64,000 nt of DNA from a virus, in the IMG/VR virus record IMGVR_UViG_3300033146_005439, positions 47,383-111,382 of that record; one strand, 5' to 3'. This document shows, one piece after another, positions 54,528 through 62,764 of this stretch. Position numbers and translations under genes: made by a program. Position 1 is the first letter of the stretch, and each line of letters opens with the position of its first letter. Below the pieces are notes generated by a model. The model did not search any database. It was not told the DNA's origin and saw only the letters and a list, made by a program, of their open reading frames with translations.

Positions 54528-55171
54528 TATATTCCCCTAATATCTAAATAAGTAAGTGCGTTATTTATACCTACACTTATCCAAGAATCTATATTAGCAT
54601 TTACATAATTCTCTAAACCTTCAAACACATTTAATGGAGGCATATTTGAAAAAGGAAAAAATACTAATTTTTTATCTAAAATTTCTTGTGCTATTTGTGA
54701 TAATTCACTTTTAATGTTTAATAATCTAAAACGTCTACTTGCTGGTAAATCTGAAGAAATAACTCCAGGTAAAGACCTAAAACGCCTTTTTACTTTATCA
54801 TCTAAACCTTTAGATTTTAATATCACATTTAAATCTTTTTCTGGTAATTCTAAATAATTACCAACAACACCTTCAGTTATAAATTTTAAAATAACTAAAT
54901 CATCACTAAAATCAAAAGTATCTTCATTAGGTATTTCTAATTGTACCTGAGAAGTATCTGATATAAATTGAAACTTAGTTAAACGTTCTATAAAACTATC
55001 ATAAAAAAATTCAGGATTAGCTAAACTATCCTTTTCTATAGTTACACCTAATAATAAATCTTCATAAAGATTGGAAGCTTCCTCTATAATATCTGGTATA
55101 TGTTTATTAAATTCTTCTGAAATAAAATGTTCTAAATTATATTCTATTTTTTTAACTACTTTTTTAGACAT
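54527..55171 (-). CDS. Neck protein candidate (HK97 gp10-like position)
   Basis: A 214-residue protein beginning MSKKVVKKIEYNLEHFISEE with long amphipathic helices and a central SLPGVISSDLPASRRFRLLN segment. It lies between the head-closure protein and the tail terminator candidate, the place of a neck (HK97 gp10-type) protein. The ATG overlaps the end of the previous gene by 8 bp and has no strong ribosome binding site, so it is probably translated by coupling. No signature motif fixes the family. Confidence 0.55.
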   Translation of the reverse strand: MSKKVVKKIEYNLEHFISEEFNKHIPDIIEEASNLYEDLLLGVTIEKDSLANPEFFYDSFIERLTKFQFISDTSQVQLEIPNEDTFDFSDDLVILKFITEGVVGNYLELPEKDLNVILKSKGLDDKVKRRFRSLPGVISSDLPASRRFRLLNIKSELSQIAQEILDKKLVFFPFSNMPPLNVFEGLENYVNANIDSWISVGINNALTYLDIRGI

Positions 55172-55763
55172 AATTCTTAATTATTTCACCACTATCTATT
55201 TTAGGTTTTTCTGTAGTAAAAGCAGTCACTATCATAAGAGACTGATTACCTAAACCTCTTAATACAGGTGCCCTGGATAATTTGCATTCTACACCATCAA
55301 CTATAATTTTAGTACTATCCTTAAATAAATTATAATATTTAGGATGTGTTTTTAATTCAACAATTGTGGAACCTTCTGTCCCGGCGGCAGTATATACCGT
55401 AGCATTTTCATAACCTCTAACAGATGGGTCCCAAGTAACTTTACATTTTGCCCAAGCTCGGCGATGTACTTCTAAGTAACCTTTACCTTTACACACAGGG
55501 CATCTACCTTTAGCAAAATATTTATAACGTAAGCCTGTTCCCCCAGACTGTTCATACTCATTTTGTTTTTGTATAGCTTCTCTTAAAGTCCACTTACATT
55601 CATTAATACTTTTATCTGTTAACTTATCATAATAACAATTAGGGCACTCAGATTTTATAGGTTGCTTATATACTAAAACATTTCTACCTAAACCATCTAT
55701 AACAGCATCTCTGATGCGTCGCTGATATTTCATTTTAGTTTTTGGTCTAATTCTATTCCTCAT
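55164..55763 (-). CDS. Head-closure (stopper) protein candidate with zinc ribbon
   Basis: A 199-residue protein with CPNC at about residue 40 and CPVCKGKGYLEVHRR at about residue 88, a zinc-binding pair inserted in a beta-barrel-like protein (AKCKVTWDPSVRGYENATVY, KTHPKYYNLFKDSTKIIVDG). Similar zinc-bearing head-closure proteins are known to me from long-tailed phages. The position after the adaptor fits. The N-terminus is basic (MRNRIRPKTKMKYQRRIRD). Confidence 0.62.
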   Translation of the reverse strand: MRNRIRPKTKMKYQRRIRDAVIDGLGRNVLVYKQPIKSECPNCYYDKLTDKSINECKWTLREAIQKQNEYEQSGGTGLRYKYFAKGRCPVCKGKGYLEVHRRAWAKCKVTWDPSVRGYENATVYTAAGTEGSTIVELKTHPKYYNLFKDSTKIIVDGVECKLSRAPVLRGLGNQSLMIVTAFTTEKPKIDSGEIIKNYV

Positions 55764-55785
55764 GATTATTTCCTAATTTTAAAAA

Positions 55786-56739
55786 TTAATCTACCCTAAC
55801 CCCTACAATACCTAACAACCTATTAGCTTTTATCGCATCATCTAATCTCTTTCTTAATTTAGATAACATGTCTGCTCTAGCTCTAAGTCCTGCAGAAGGA
55901 TCATATGTTGAACCTTCGTCTTTTATCAAAGCACCATCCTCATTAATATGTTCCCAAGATTCACTTGATAATAAATCATAAGATGTTTGTAAAATAAAAA
56001 TCTCTTGAGTACAATTAGTCATATTTAAAGGCGGTGGTGGAGGACAATGGTCATAAGCCTCCATAATATGTCTATCAGAAAATCTAAAAGTATAATACCA
56101 AAGATCTACACTATATTGCACACCACTAACTGTAGTTATAGTTGTATCTATAGCTTCTTGAAACTTTAAATATCTATAACCATTAACACTAGGATCATTC
56201 TTTTTAGTATATTGTTTTCCATACATATTAACACTAGAAGGCCATCCTGTTTCAATCATTTCATAAACGCGGCCATCAGGATGTATAGATGCTTCTGCTT
56301 CTGGACCAAATTCTCTATGAAGACCTATAGGATCACCTATTAAAATACGTATTCTATCTATAACTATTTGATCTGCGGCACTAAACGTTTTTTCTGGTGG
56401 ATATATTGGATTATAATATAGATCACCAGGATCACCTTGAACAGGATCTGACCAAGCACTAGAACCACTAGTAGTAGTATTTAAATACCTACTAATGTAC
56501 CAACTAGTATCATGCCCATTAGGATCAGTAAAATAATATTCTTCATAAGAAGACAATAATTTAACATCACTAACATTAGTACGATCACTCATATGATCTA
56601 TACCACTAATAGTAGCATAATCTGTTAAATCAATAGGTAAAGGAGGGGCTCCTTCCTTATTATATTTTAATAATTCTACAGTATCAAAAAGTTTTAATAC
56701 TTCCTTAACATTTTCTACAGTTATTGTTAAATTTATCAT
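55786..56739 (-). CDS. Head-tail adaptor protein candidate
   Basis: A 317-residue protein. DQIVIDRIRILIGDPIG in the middle and a long C-terminal helix pair (GLRARADMLSKLRKRLDDAI) are typical of portal-proximal adaptor proteins, which attach to the portal through their C-terminal helices. An Ig/fibre-like loop region (STYDPS and others) lies between. It is the first gene of the neck series. A proline run (CPPPPPLN) is notable. Confidence 0.65.
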   Translation of the reverse strand: MINLTITVENVKEVLKLFDTVELLKYNKEGAPPLPIDLTDYATISGIDHMSDRTNVSDVKLLSSYEEYYFTDPNGHDTSWYISRYLNTTTSGSSAWSDPVQGDPGDLYYNPIYPPEKTFSAADQIVIDRIRILIGDPIGLHREFGPEAEASIHPDGRVYEMIETGWPSSVNMYGKQYTKKNDPSVNGYRYLKFQEAIDTTITTVSGVQYSVDLWYYTFRFSDRHIMEAYDHCPPPPPLNMTNCTQEIFILQTSYDLLSSESWEHINEDGALIKDEGSTYDPSAGLRARADMLSKLRKRLDDAIKANRLLGIVGVRVD

Positions 56740-56740
56740 A

Positions 56741-59044
56741 TCAATGTAACCTTGGTAATGGGAATTTAGGCTTTCCTATTTTCGGTGTTTCTTTTTCAAT
56801 AATATTAGGTTTATTTTCTGATTGGCCTGTTACTACAGGAACCACTTCCTTAGAATATACTACAGGCATTACTTCCTCACCTTCTATAAATATAGCTCCA
56901 GAAGAAATACCTACCATATCTACTTCACATACTTGAACTGCTTTATAGAATACTTTAACAGCACTAAAATATACTGTATCTAAATAAAGACTTACATTTT
57001 TCTCGCCGGTTAAAATTATACTTGAAACAGCGTCTTGTATAAAACCAAAATCTTCCATATTAATTATAACACGCTGCCAAGTATTAACTTCTTCTAATTT
57101 AATATAGTTACTTAATTTAAGAACATCACTATACTTACCTGATTTAGTTCTCATCTTTATATTAATATCATCATCTCTACCATTACTATATAATTTTACA
57201 TAAAAAGATAAAGACTCATAACTATTAATATCAACACCTATAGGATGTGTAAATATAATTTGATTTGTATTTAAATTTTTAGCATCTAAACCATTTGTTC
57301 CAGAATATCTAGCATAAGAAGCTTCTGTACCATAACCTAATCTTGTCCAATCAGTCGGTTTATCTAAAGCACCTGTACCATCCCAAATAATTTCTTCAGA
57401 CTCAACAGGACATACTTCATCAATAAATAAAATCTCATCATCAAAAGTTGTTCCACCACCGTAAATATAACCTACTATCTTAAAATAACCTACATCAGTA
57501 AAACCAAGTTTTTTAGTTTTTTGATCTATACCTGTAGGTGATTCCCAAATAAGTTCCCAAGGACCGATCCCTGAAGTTGTAGTATCTTTATATACTTCCC
57601 AACTATAACCACTAATAGTACCATCTAAAGAGGTTCCTATAATATCTAACACATAATAACAATCTTCGGGAGTAACAGTAACTGTAGTATCAAAAATAAT
57701 ATTATCTTCAATATAAGCTGTTCTATTATCCCAACCATCATTCCAATGCCCACGCAAACCTATTATAGAATCAACAGCAGAAGGTATTACATTATATTTA
57801 TAGTTATAACTTACATCTAATTTTTCATCTACAATAGAACCATCCTGTTTAAAAAGCCAATCATATTCAATACAATTGGGGAGCCCTGTCCCTACTCTAT
57901 CAGTATTAGTAGAAGTATTTTCAAATTCAACTATATTATCTAATAAAGCTTTTGGAGGGTCTTGTACAAAAGAAAGTTGAGGTCCTGAAAATTTCTTTTG
58001 ATTAAATACTTCTGTATAATTAATAGTTAAATCATTAAAACCATCATTCCAATAAATAATAATATCTATATTATGATTACCTGGGTTAGTAAAAGCACCT
58101 GATGTTGCTGGATTACCACACCAAGTAGTACCTTCACCTTCAGAATGATAAACTATATCATCTTTTGTTGTATTATTAATAGTTGTAGATGTATCACCAT
58201 AGGAACCAGTATCATTAATTACCCAATCTATACGTGTAATCCTATCGTTAGGATCTGTGCCTGCATATTTAAAAGATACCAAAGTATTAGGTGTAAGTAT
58301 CTCATTTGAAACTGCTTGAAAACAAGAAATATTAGGCACAGGTTCTTTAAATCTTATATCAATTCTTTTAATATCTATAGTATAGTCAGAACATTCATCT
58401 AACACTGTTAACTTTACATCATAAGAGCCGGCGGTGCTCCAATGATGTTGCCCATTAGCTACACCAGAAAGCCTCTCAATAGTACCATCACCCCAATCAT
58501 AAACAGAACCAGAAATAGTATTAATTAATTGAATATTTTGACCATATCTAGTTCTATAATGATGCATTGAAGTACCATTAAAATCCCAAGCATGTACATC
58601 ATAAGAATGGTTAGTGGCCGTATAATAATCTCCCACTAAACCATCAGTACTTAAATACCATACTAAATTAGGTAGTATATTATCTTTTACTTGTATATTT
58701 AAAGTATAAACGTCAGCACTAGTTAAAGTTACTTCTGTTGCTCCCCATTCTAATAATCTATGAGGTCCTTCACATAAACTATTTCTATCAGAAGTATCTC
58801 CTGACCAAAATACTATAACTATTTTAGAATCAACTAAAGCAACACCTTCTTGGCCTAAAAAATCTGCATCCCCTAAATTAAAATTCCAATAAGAAGAAGA
58901 TTCACAAATTCTAACCGCATTCCAAGAAGTAGGCGAAGAAGCAGTACCATTAGGATAAAATAAAGCTTGATATTTAACAGTATCTCCAGCTAAACTACCA
59001 TCTTTTAAATAGGCAAATCCTGAAAATGTTTTATTTAAAGCCAT
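56741..59044 (-). CDS. PKD-domain virion surface protein
   Basis: A 767-residue, all-beta protein. Residues 165-220 or so form a PKD domain (VYDWGDGTIERLSG, then HHWSTAGSYDVKLTVLDE). Two or more similar Ig/PKD-like domains follow (TRIDWVINDTG, then FTNPGNHNIDIIIYWND). Residues 575-700 resemble a carbohydrate-binding jelly roll (LNTNQIIFTHPIGVDINSYE, then VNTWQRVIINMEDFGF). The C-terminal 60 residues are proline-rich. Its location between capsid-side genes and the adaptor suggests a head decoration or neck fibre that binds cell surfaces or polysaccharides. The stop is TGA. Confidence 0.78.
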   Translation of the reverse strand: MALNKTFSGFAYLKDGSLAGDTVKYQALFYPNGTASSPTSWNAVRICESSSYWNFNLGDADFLGQEGVALVDSKIVIVFWSGDTSDRNSLCEGPHRLLEWGATEVTLTSADVYTLNIQVKDNILPNLVWYLSTDGLVGDYYTATNHSYDVHAWDFNGTSMHHYRTRYGQNIQLINTISGSVYDWGDGTIERLSGVANGQHHWSTAGSYDVKLTVLDECSDYTIDIKRIDIRFKEPVPNISCFQAVSNEILTPNTLVSFKYAGTDPNDRITRIDWVINDTGSYGDTSTTINNTTKDDIVYHSEGEGTTWCGNPATSGAFTNPGNHNIDIIIYWNDGFNDLTINYTEVFNQKKFSGPQLSFVQDPPKALLDNIVEFENTSTNTDRVGTGLPNCIEYDWLFKQDGSIVDEKLDVSYNYKYNVIPSAVDSIIGLRGHWNDGWDNRTAYIEDNIIFDTTVTVTPEDCYYVLDIIGTSLDGTISGYSWEVYKDTTTSGIGPWELIWESPTGIDQKTKKLGFTDVGYFKIVGYIYGGGTTFDDEILFIDEVCPVESEEIIWDGTGALDKPTDWTRLGYGTEASYARYSGTNGLDAKNLNTNQIIFTHPIGVDINSYESLSFYVKLYSNGRDDDINIKMRTKSGKYSDVLKLSNYIKLEEVNTWQRVIINMEDFGFIQDAVSSIILTGEKNVSLYLDTVYFSAVKVFYKAVQVCEVDMVGISSGAIFIEGEEVMPVVYSKEVVPVVTGQSENKPNIIEKETPKIGKPKFPLPRLH

Positions 59045-59455
59045 TTAAACTTCTCCCCAAGAAATAACATATGGAGGAGTACTCCCTATAACCTTTATCC
59101 AAAAACCAGTAACTTCATCACCAGTTGTATCAGTATACATCAATTTAAAATTATGAATACTATCTATAGGAGTAACACCAACTACATAAGAATAAAACAT
59201 CTGAGCATCACCAGTGAAAGTATTAGCTACTTCAACAATACCTGTTCCATATTTATCAGTTATTTGATCTAAGATATAATTTTCAAATTTGGCTAAAGTA
59301 ACATTATCGTGCACATGCTTATGCTCTATGGATGACCAATAACCATACTTTACAGGCATAGCTATTAATTGCCAACCACCTTCTAATTCAACATAACCAC
59401 TACAAATACCACTACTAGTGGCTGAGCATGGACCATAACCTCGTGTAATTATCAT
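59045..59455 (-). CDS. Small virion structural protein (GGWQLIA type)
   Basis: A 136-residue protein with VELEGGWQLIAMPVKYGYWS, then KFENYILDQI, then GDAQMFYSYVVGVTPIDS and GFWIKVIG. I associate the GWQLIA...GFWIK pattern with beta modules in phage decoration and fibre proteins. Here it stands as a separate gene. The ribosome binding site is poor. Likely a head or fibre accessory subunit. Confidence 0.68.
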   Translation of the reverse strand: MIITRGYGPCSATSSGICSGYVELEGGWQLIAMPVKYGYWSSIEHKHVHDNVTLAKFENYILDQITDKYGTGIVEVANTFTGDAQMFYSYVVGVTPIDSIHNFKLMYTDTTGDEVTGFWIKVIGSTPPYVISWGEV

Positions 59456-59480
59456 CTGTTTTTAAAACTACCTAAAAGTA

Positions 59481-59813
59481 TTACATTTGTTTTATAACTT
59501 TAGCTTTAACTTTGATTAATTCCTCTGGTGGTGGTATAAATTCAAATTCAGTGGTACCATATAAACTACCAGCACTACCTGTTAATGTAACATTAATATC
59601 TTCCCAACCATTTTCTATATATAAAGCTACTAATTTATTTATTATTTCACTATCAATATTATATCTTATAACAACAGTTATATGTCCATCAGAACTAACT
59701 GAATTGGTCTTTAACGCATGATTTATAATATCTACAAAATACCACATAGACTTTGTAGACATATAATCAACACGTGCATCTAATATTTCTGGGCCTAAAA
59801 TTGGTTTATTCAT
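59481..59813 (-). CDS. Hypothetical small virion protein
   Basis: A 110-residue protein of mixed alpha/beta appearance (IINKLVALYIENGWEDINVT, then TEFEFIPPPEELIKV). It lacks membrane segments or catalytic signs. It sits inside the run of decoration/fibre genes, 1 bp from the gene at 59815. The function is not recognised. Confidence 0.62.
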   Translation of the reverse strand: MNKPILGPEILDARVDYMSTKSMWYFVDIINHALKTNSVSSDGHITVVIRYNIDSEIINKLVALYIENGWEDINVTLTGSAGSLYGTTEFEFIPPPEELIKVKAKVIKQM

Positions 59814-59814
59814 A

Positions 59815-61275
59815 TTATGTCACCGTATCTTGCATTGTTGTAGCTTCTATAATTAAAACTGCTTGATTATGTGTTATTACTTGATATTTATAAGGACCAT
59901 AATAATAGAAAGTTCCCGGAGGATAATTTCTAGGTAAAGTTATTATTGGTAAGGCTATATCAACATCAAAATATTGCCCCTGCAAAATATTTGTTGGTGC
60001 TACCCCTATAAAGTGATCTGTTCTAGTGATTGAAGTACTCATCATAACTACCTTATTAGACCAAGCATAATCACCCAAAACACCCACAGCAAAAGTAGCT
60101 CCAAACATTAAAGACCTTAATGCTGTAATATCTGAAGATAAATCTAGAGTAGAAATATAAACGGATTGAAAAGTACCTTGTAAAGTTCCTTCAAAAATTT
60201 CTATCCTATTATCATTACGTAATACAATATTATAACCTATACCAGAATCAGTCTTAATTAAATCAGCAGTTCTACCCTCTATAGGATTATCATACTGTGC
60301 TGGAGTATCTATACTACTTCCAGAATTATAAGAAGCAGCATAAGTATATAATCTAGTATCATATTTAAACTGAGCCATTATAATACCATTTTGAACTTCC
60401 AAACCAGCATGTTGAGTACAATGATCTACTTGTTGTTCGTCTGTTTGATCATCATATCTACCAGTACTCCAATAAGGTTTTCTCCAAGCAGCCTCCCTCC
60501 AATGACTCTTACCTTGATATACAGAAACAACTATTACATTACCCCCTTCTGTAGTACACCTTACATGCTCTCCATTCATCATCCACACACTATTATAAGG
60601 TGGTGCTTGTACATTATAATCATTTATTTGACAATATCTATTTCGTACTGCTGTACCATTTTCACTATAAACACCTACTAGATTTGCATGATCATCATCC
60701 CATACAACATCAGCACTTGTAGAATTACTAGTTGAAACTAATAGTTGTGAGGTTCCTAAAGTAGGCCCACTATTTAAACCATTATTACGTAAAGCTCCTA
60801 AATGAACACCTGAACCATCTACCCATATAAAACCAGCAGTATTATGATTTATTCTGCATAGTCTAATGTCTACAACATCACTACCTACATTTTTATCTGT
60901 TACTGCTGAATAAGAAACAGAACCATCAGGATTACCTTGAGCTATTATAAAATGAATGGTATCCTTAGCAGCATTACCTACCCAAGCTATAACACCCTGA
61001 TTATTACCTGAATTTAAAAAAGCAGCATCATGCATATCAACATTATCTGTTGTATACTGTGTATTCATTTCTCCACCAGTTGCTGGATATCTTTGAACAT
61101 TACCATTAACATCCATAGATAGTTCATCGCCGGCAGTTAAATCGCTTGCAGCTTTAGCATTTAACATATATTGTGGTACTAAAGTTAAATCTACAGGAGA
61201 TACGGTATTACCAGTTTCTCCATTAATTGTAGAAATTATATCTGCTTTAGTTTTATCTCTAAAATTTCTAGCCAA
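59815..61275 (-). CDS. Beta-propeller-like virion protein
   Basis: A 486-residue protein whose start is TTG at 61275 and overlaps the upstream gene's TAG stop by 8 bp, so translation is probably coupled; there is no good ribosome binding site. Residues 90-400 show repeated strand blocks ending in short turns (GVIAWVGNAAKDTIHFI, FIWVDGSGVHLGAL, NLVGVYSENGTAV), suggesting a beta-propeller. The first 70 residues (RDKTKADIISTINGETGNTV) may be an attachment domain. Likely a head fibre or decoration protein. Confidence 0.7.
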   Translation of the reverse strand: MARNFRDKTKADIISTINGETGNTVSPVDLTLVPQYMLNAKAASDLTAGDELSMDVNGNVQRYPATGGEMNTQYTTDNVDMHDAAFLNSGNNQGVIAWVGNAAKDTIHFIIAQGNPDGSVSYSAVTDKNVGSDVVDIRLCRINHNTAGFIWVDGSGVHLGALRNNGLNSGPTLGTSQLLVSTSNSTSADVVWDDDHANLVGVYSENGTAVRNRYCQINDYNVQAPPYNSVWMMNGEHVRCTTEGGNVIVVSVYQGKSHWREAAWRKPYWSTGRYDDQTDEQQVDHCTQHAGLEVQNGIIMAQFKYDTRLYTYAASYNSGSSIDTPAQYDNPIEGRTADLIKTDSGIGYNIVLRNDNRIEIFEGTLQGTFQSVYISTLDLSSDITALRSLMFGATFAVGVLGDYAWSNKVVMMSTSITRTDHFIGVAPTNILQGQYFDVDIALPIITLPRNYPPGTFYYYGPYKYQVITHNQAVLIIEATTMQDTVT

Positions 61276-62653
61276 ACCAAAAATCTGTATATACTTTAGT
61301 TCCTAATTGAGTGGCATAACCAGAAGCAGTATAAAACATATAATGTATTACAGCCTCTCCTCCAGTTAAATGAGTTAAATTACCATTATCATCGTAATAC
61401 TTTGGTATATTATCTTGAGGAGCTATAACCATTTGAGCTTGTTGATTAAAATACGGCATTAATATAGGAGTTAATCTATCACCTTCTTGTGCTACAACAA
61501 TATTATTTTGATTTTTAGGATCATTATGCCAATTAGCCCCAGGAATTAAAATAATGCCTTCTTCAACATAAACAGACAAACCTGTAGAAGGCTTAACTCG
61601 CAACCCCTCAGTTTTAGCTTCATCATTTAATATTCTAAATAAATCGGATAAAGAATGACTAGTTTGACCTATAACATAAGGGGCAGCAATAACTTTATTA
61701 ATCACATTATTAAATAGTTCTACCCAACCTAATCGTATTAAAGCATAACGATTTTCATTAGTTACATCTTGTGCAGGTATAACTAAAACAGAACCATCTG
61801 AATCAATGTATATATTATGTATTTCTTGTGTATCTACAGCTAAAGGAGTTATAGTTATTGTTTGGTCATTCCAGATAACATCTTTAAAAGTTACCTTAAA
61901 AGGATCTGTTACAGTATCTGAAACTAAACCTCTACCAGCAGCTATATCTACATCTAGATCATCTGTACCTTTTGTAATAATACCCCCATGATGAAGCCCC
62001 GTAGTCATAGGCTCTCTTCTATTATCGGTGGTGCTACTTTGTATTCTCCAAAAAAGCCTTACTCTATTACCATTAGAAAGAGTTCCTTGGTGTTCATAAG
62101 GAGACACAGGTATTTCCCAAACATCTCCATTTTTAGTAGGTGTAGCAATAATATCATATTTTTCAAATTTTTCTGTATCACGTTTAAAATGAAGATTTAA
62201 CCAATCACCTGCTCGCATCTCTTTAATAAATAAAGAAATATCACCATTAGTTTGATCACGTTCATGAAGATAAAGTACTGTAACATCATCAGGAGTATTA
62301 CCATCACGTGATAAATGTCTAGCAGAAGGTGTAGTATCTAAAGGTAAAGTTAAAGTATATTCAAATTCTTTAATACCCAAAGCACTAAAAGATCTTTTAG
62401 GTACCCAAACACCATTATCGTTATCATCTAATTCATAAGTTAAACGTTCTCCTACATAAGCAGGTTCTGTATTAACATCATCTAAATCATTAAGAAAATG
62501 TAAAAAAGGTAATTTAACAGGATTATTACTACTATCTCCCACCCAAAGATTTTTATCAACTATATTAATAGCTAATTCACCTTCCATTAGTGTTCCTGAA
62601 GCTGGAACAACCCCTGCTATACTACTCCTTTTAATTTGTAAAACGTCTGCCAT
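61268..62653 (-). CDS. Fibre-type protein with KRS/GELAiN N-terminal domain
   Basis: A 461-residue protein. The first 45 residues (LQIKRSSIAGVVPASGTLME, then GELAINIVDKNLWVGD) are the well-known N-terminal attachment motif of many phage fibre proteins. The rest is beta-rich, with TGLHHGGIITKGTDDLDVDI and VYVEEGIILIPGANW. A GGAG site precedes the ATG. The stop is TAG, one of the few in the window. It is likely a head or tail fibre. Confidence 0.78.
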   Translation of the reverse strand: MADVLQIKRSSIAGVVPASGTLMEGELAINIVDKNLWVGDSSNNPVKLPFLHFLNDLDDVNTEPAYVGERLTYELDDNDNGVWVPKRSFSALGIKEFEYTLTLPLDTTPSARHLSRDGNTPDDVTVLYLHERDQTNGDISLFIKEMRAGDWLNLHFKRDTEKFEKYDIIATPTKNGDVWEIPVSPYEHQGTLSNGNRVRLFWRIQSSTTDNRREPMTTGLHHGGIITKGTDDLDVDIAAGRGLVSDTVTDPFKVTFKDVIWNDQTITITPLAVDTQEIHNIYIDSDGSVLVIPAQDVTNENRYALIRLGWVELFNNVINKVIAAPYVIGQTSHSLSDLFRILNDEAKTEGLRVKPSTGLSVYVEEGIILIPGANWHNDPKNQNNIVVAQEGDRLTPILMPYFNQQAQMVIAPQDNIPKYYDDNGNLTHLTGGEAVIHYMFYTASGYATQLGTKVYTDFWFG

Positions 62654-62687
62654 TTGCTACTCCGTTATGCTTTTTTAAAATACAACA

Positions 62688-62716
62688 ATTATATTTGATA
62701 TTTTATAAATGTTCAT
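62688..62716 (-). promoter_or_regulatory. Weak promoter candidate before the fibre gene
   Basis: In the 111-bp gap there is TATAAT (62688-62693) on the minus strand with ATGAAC 17 nt upstream, a poor -35 box. A 6-bp inverted repeat (AATGTT, then AACATT) overlaps the -35. The TATAAT match could be chance in such AT-rich DNA. Confidence 0.3.
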
Positions 62717-62764
62717 AAATAACATTCTAAGAATTTTTATAATTTCTAATTTCACCGCCATTAT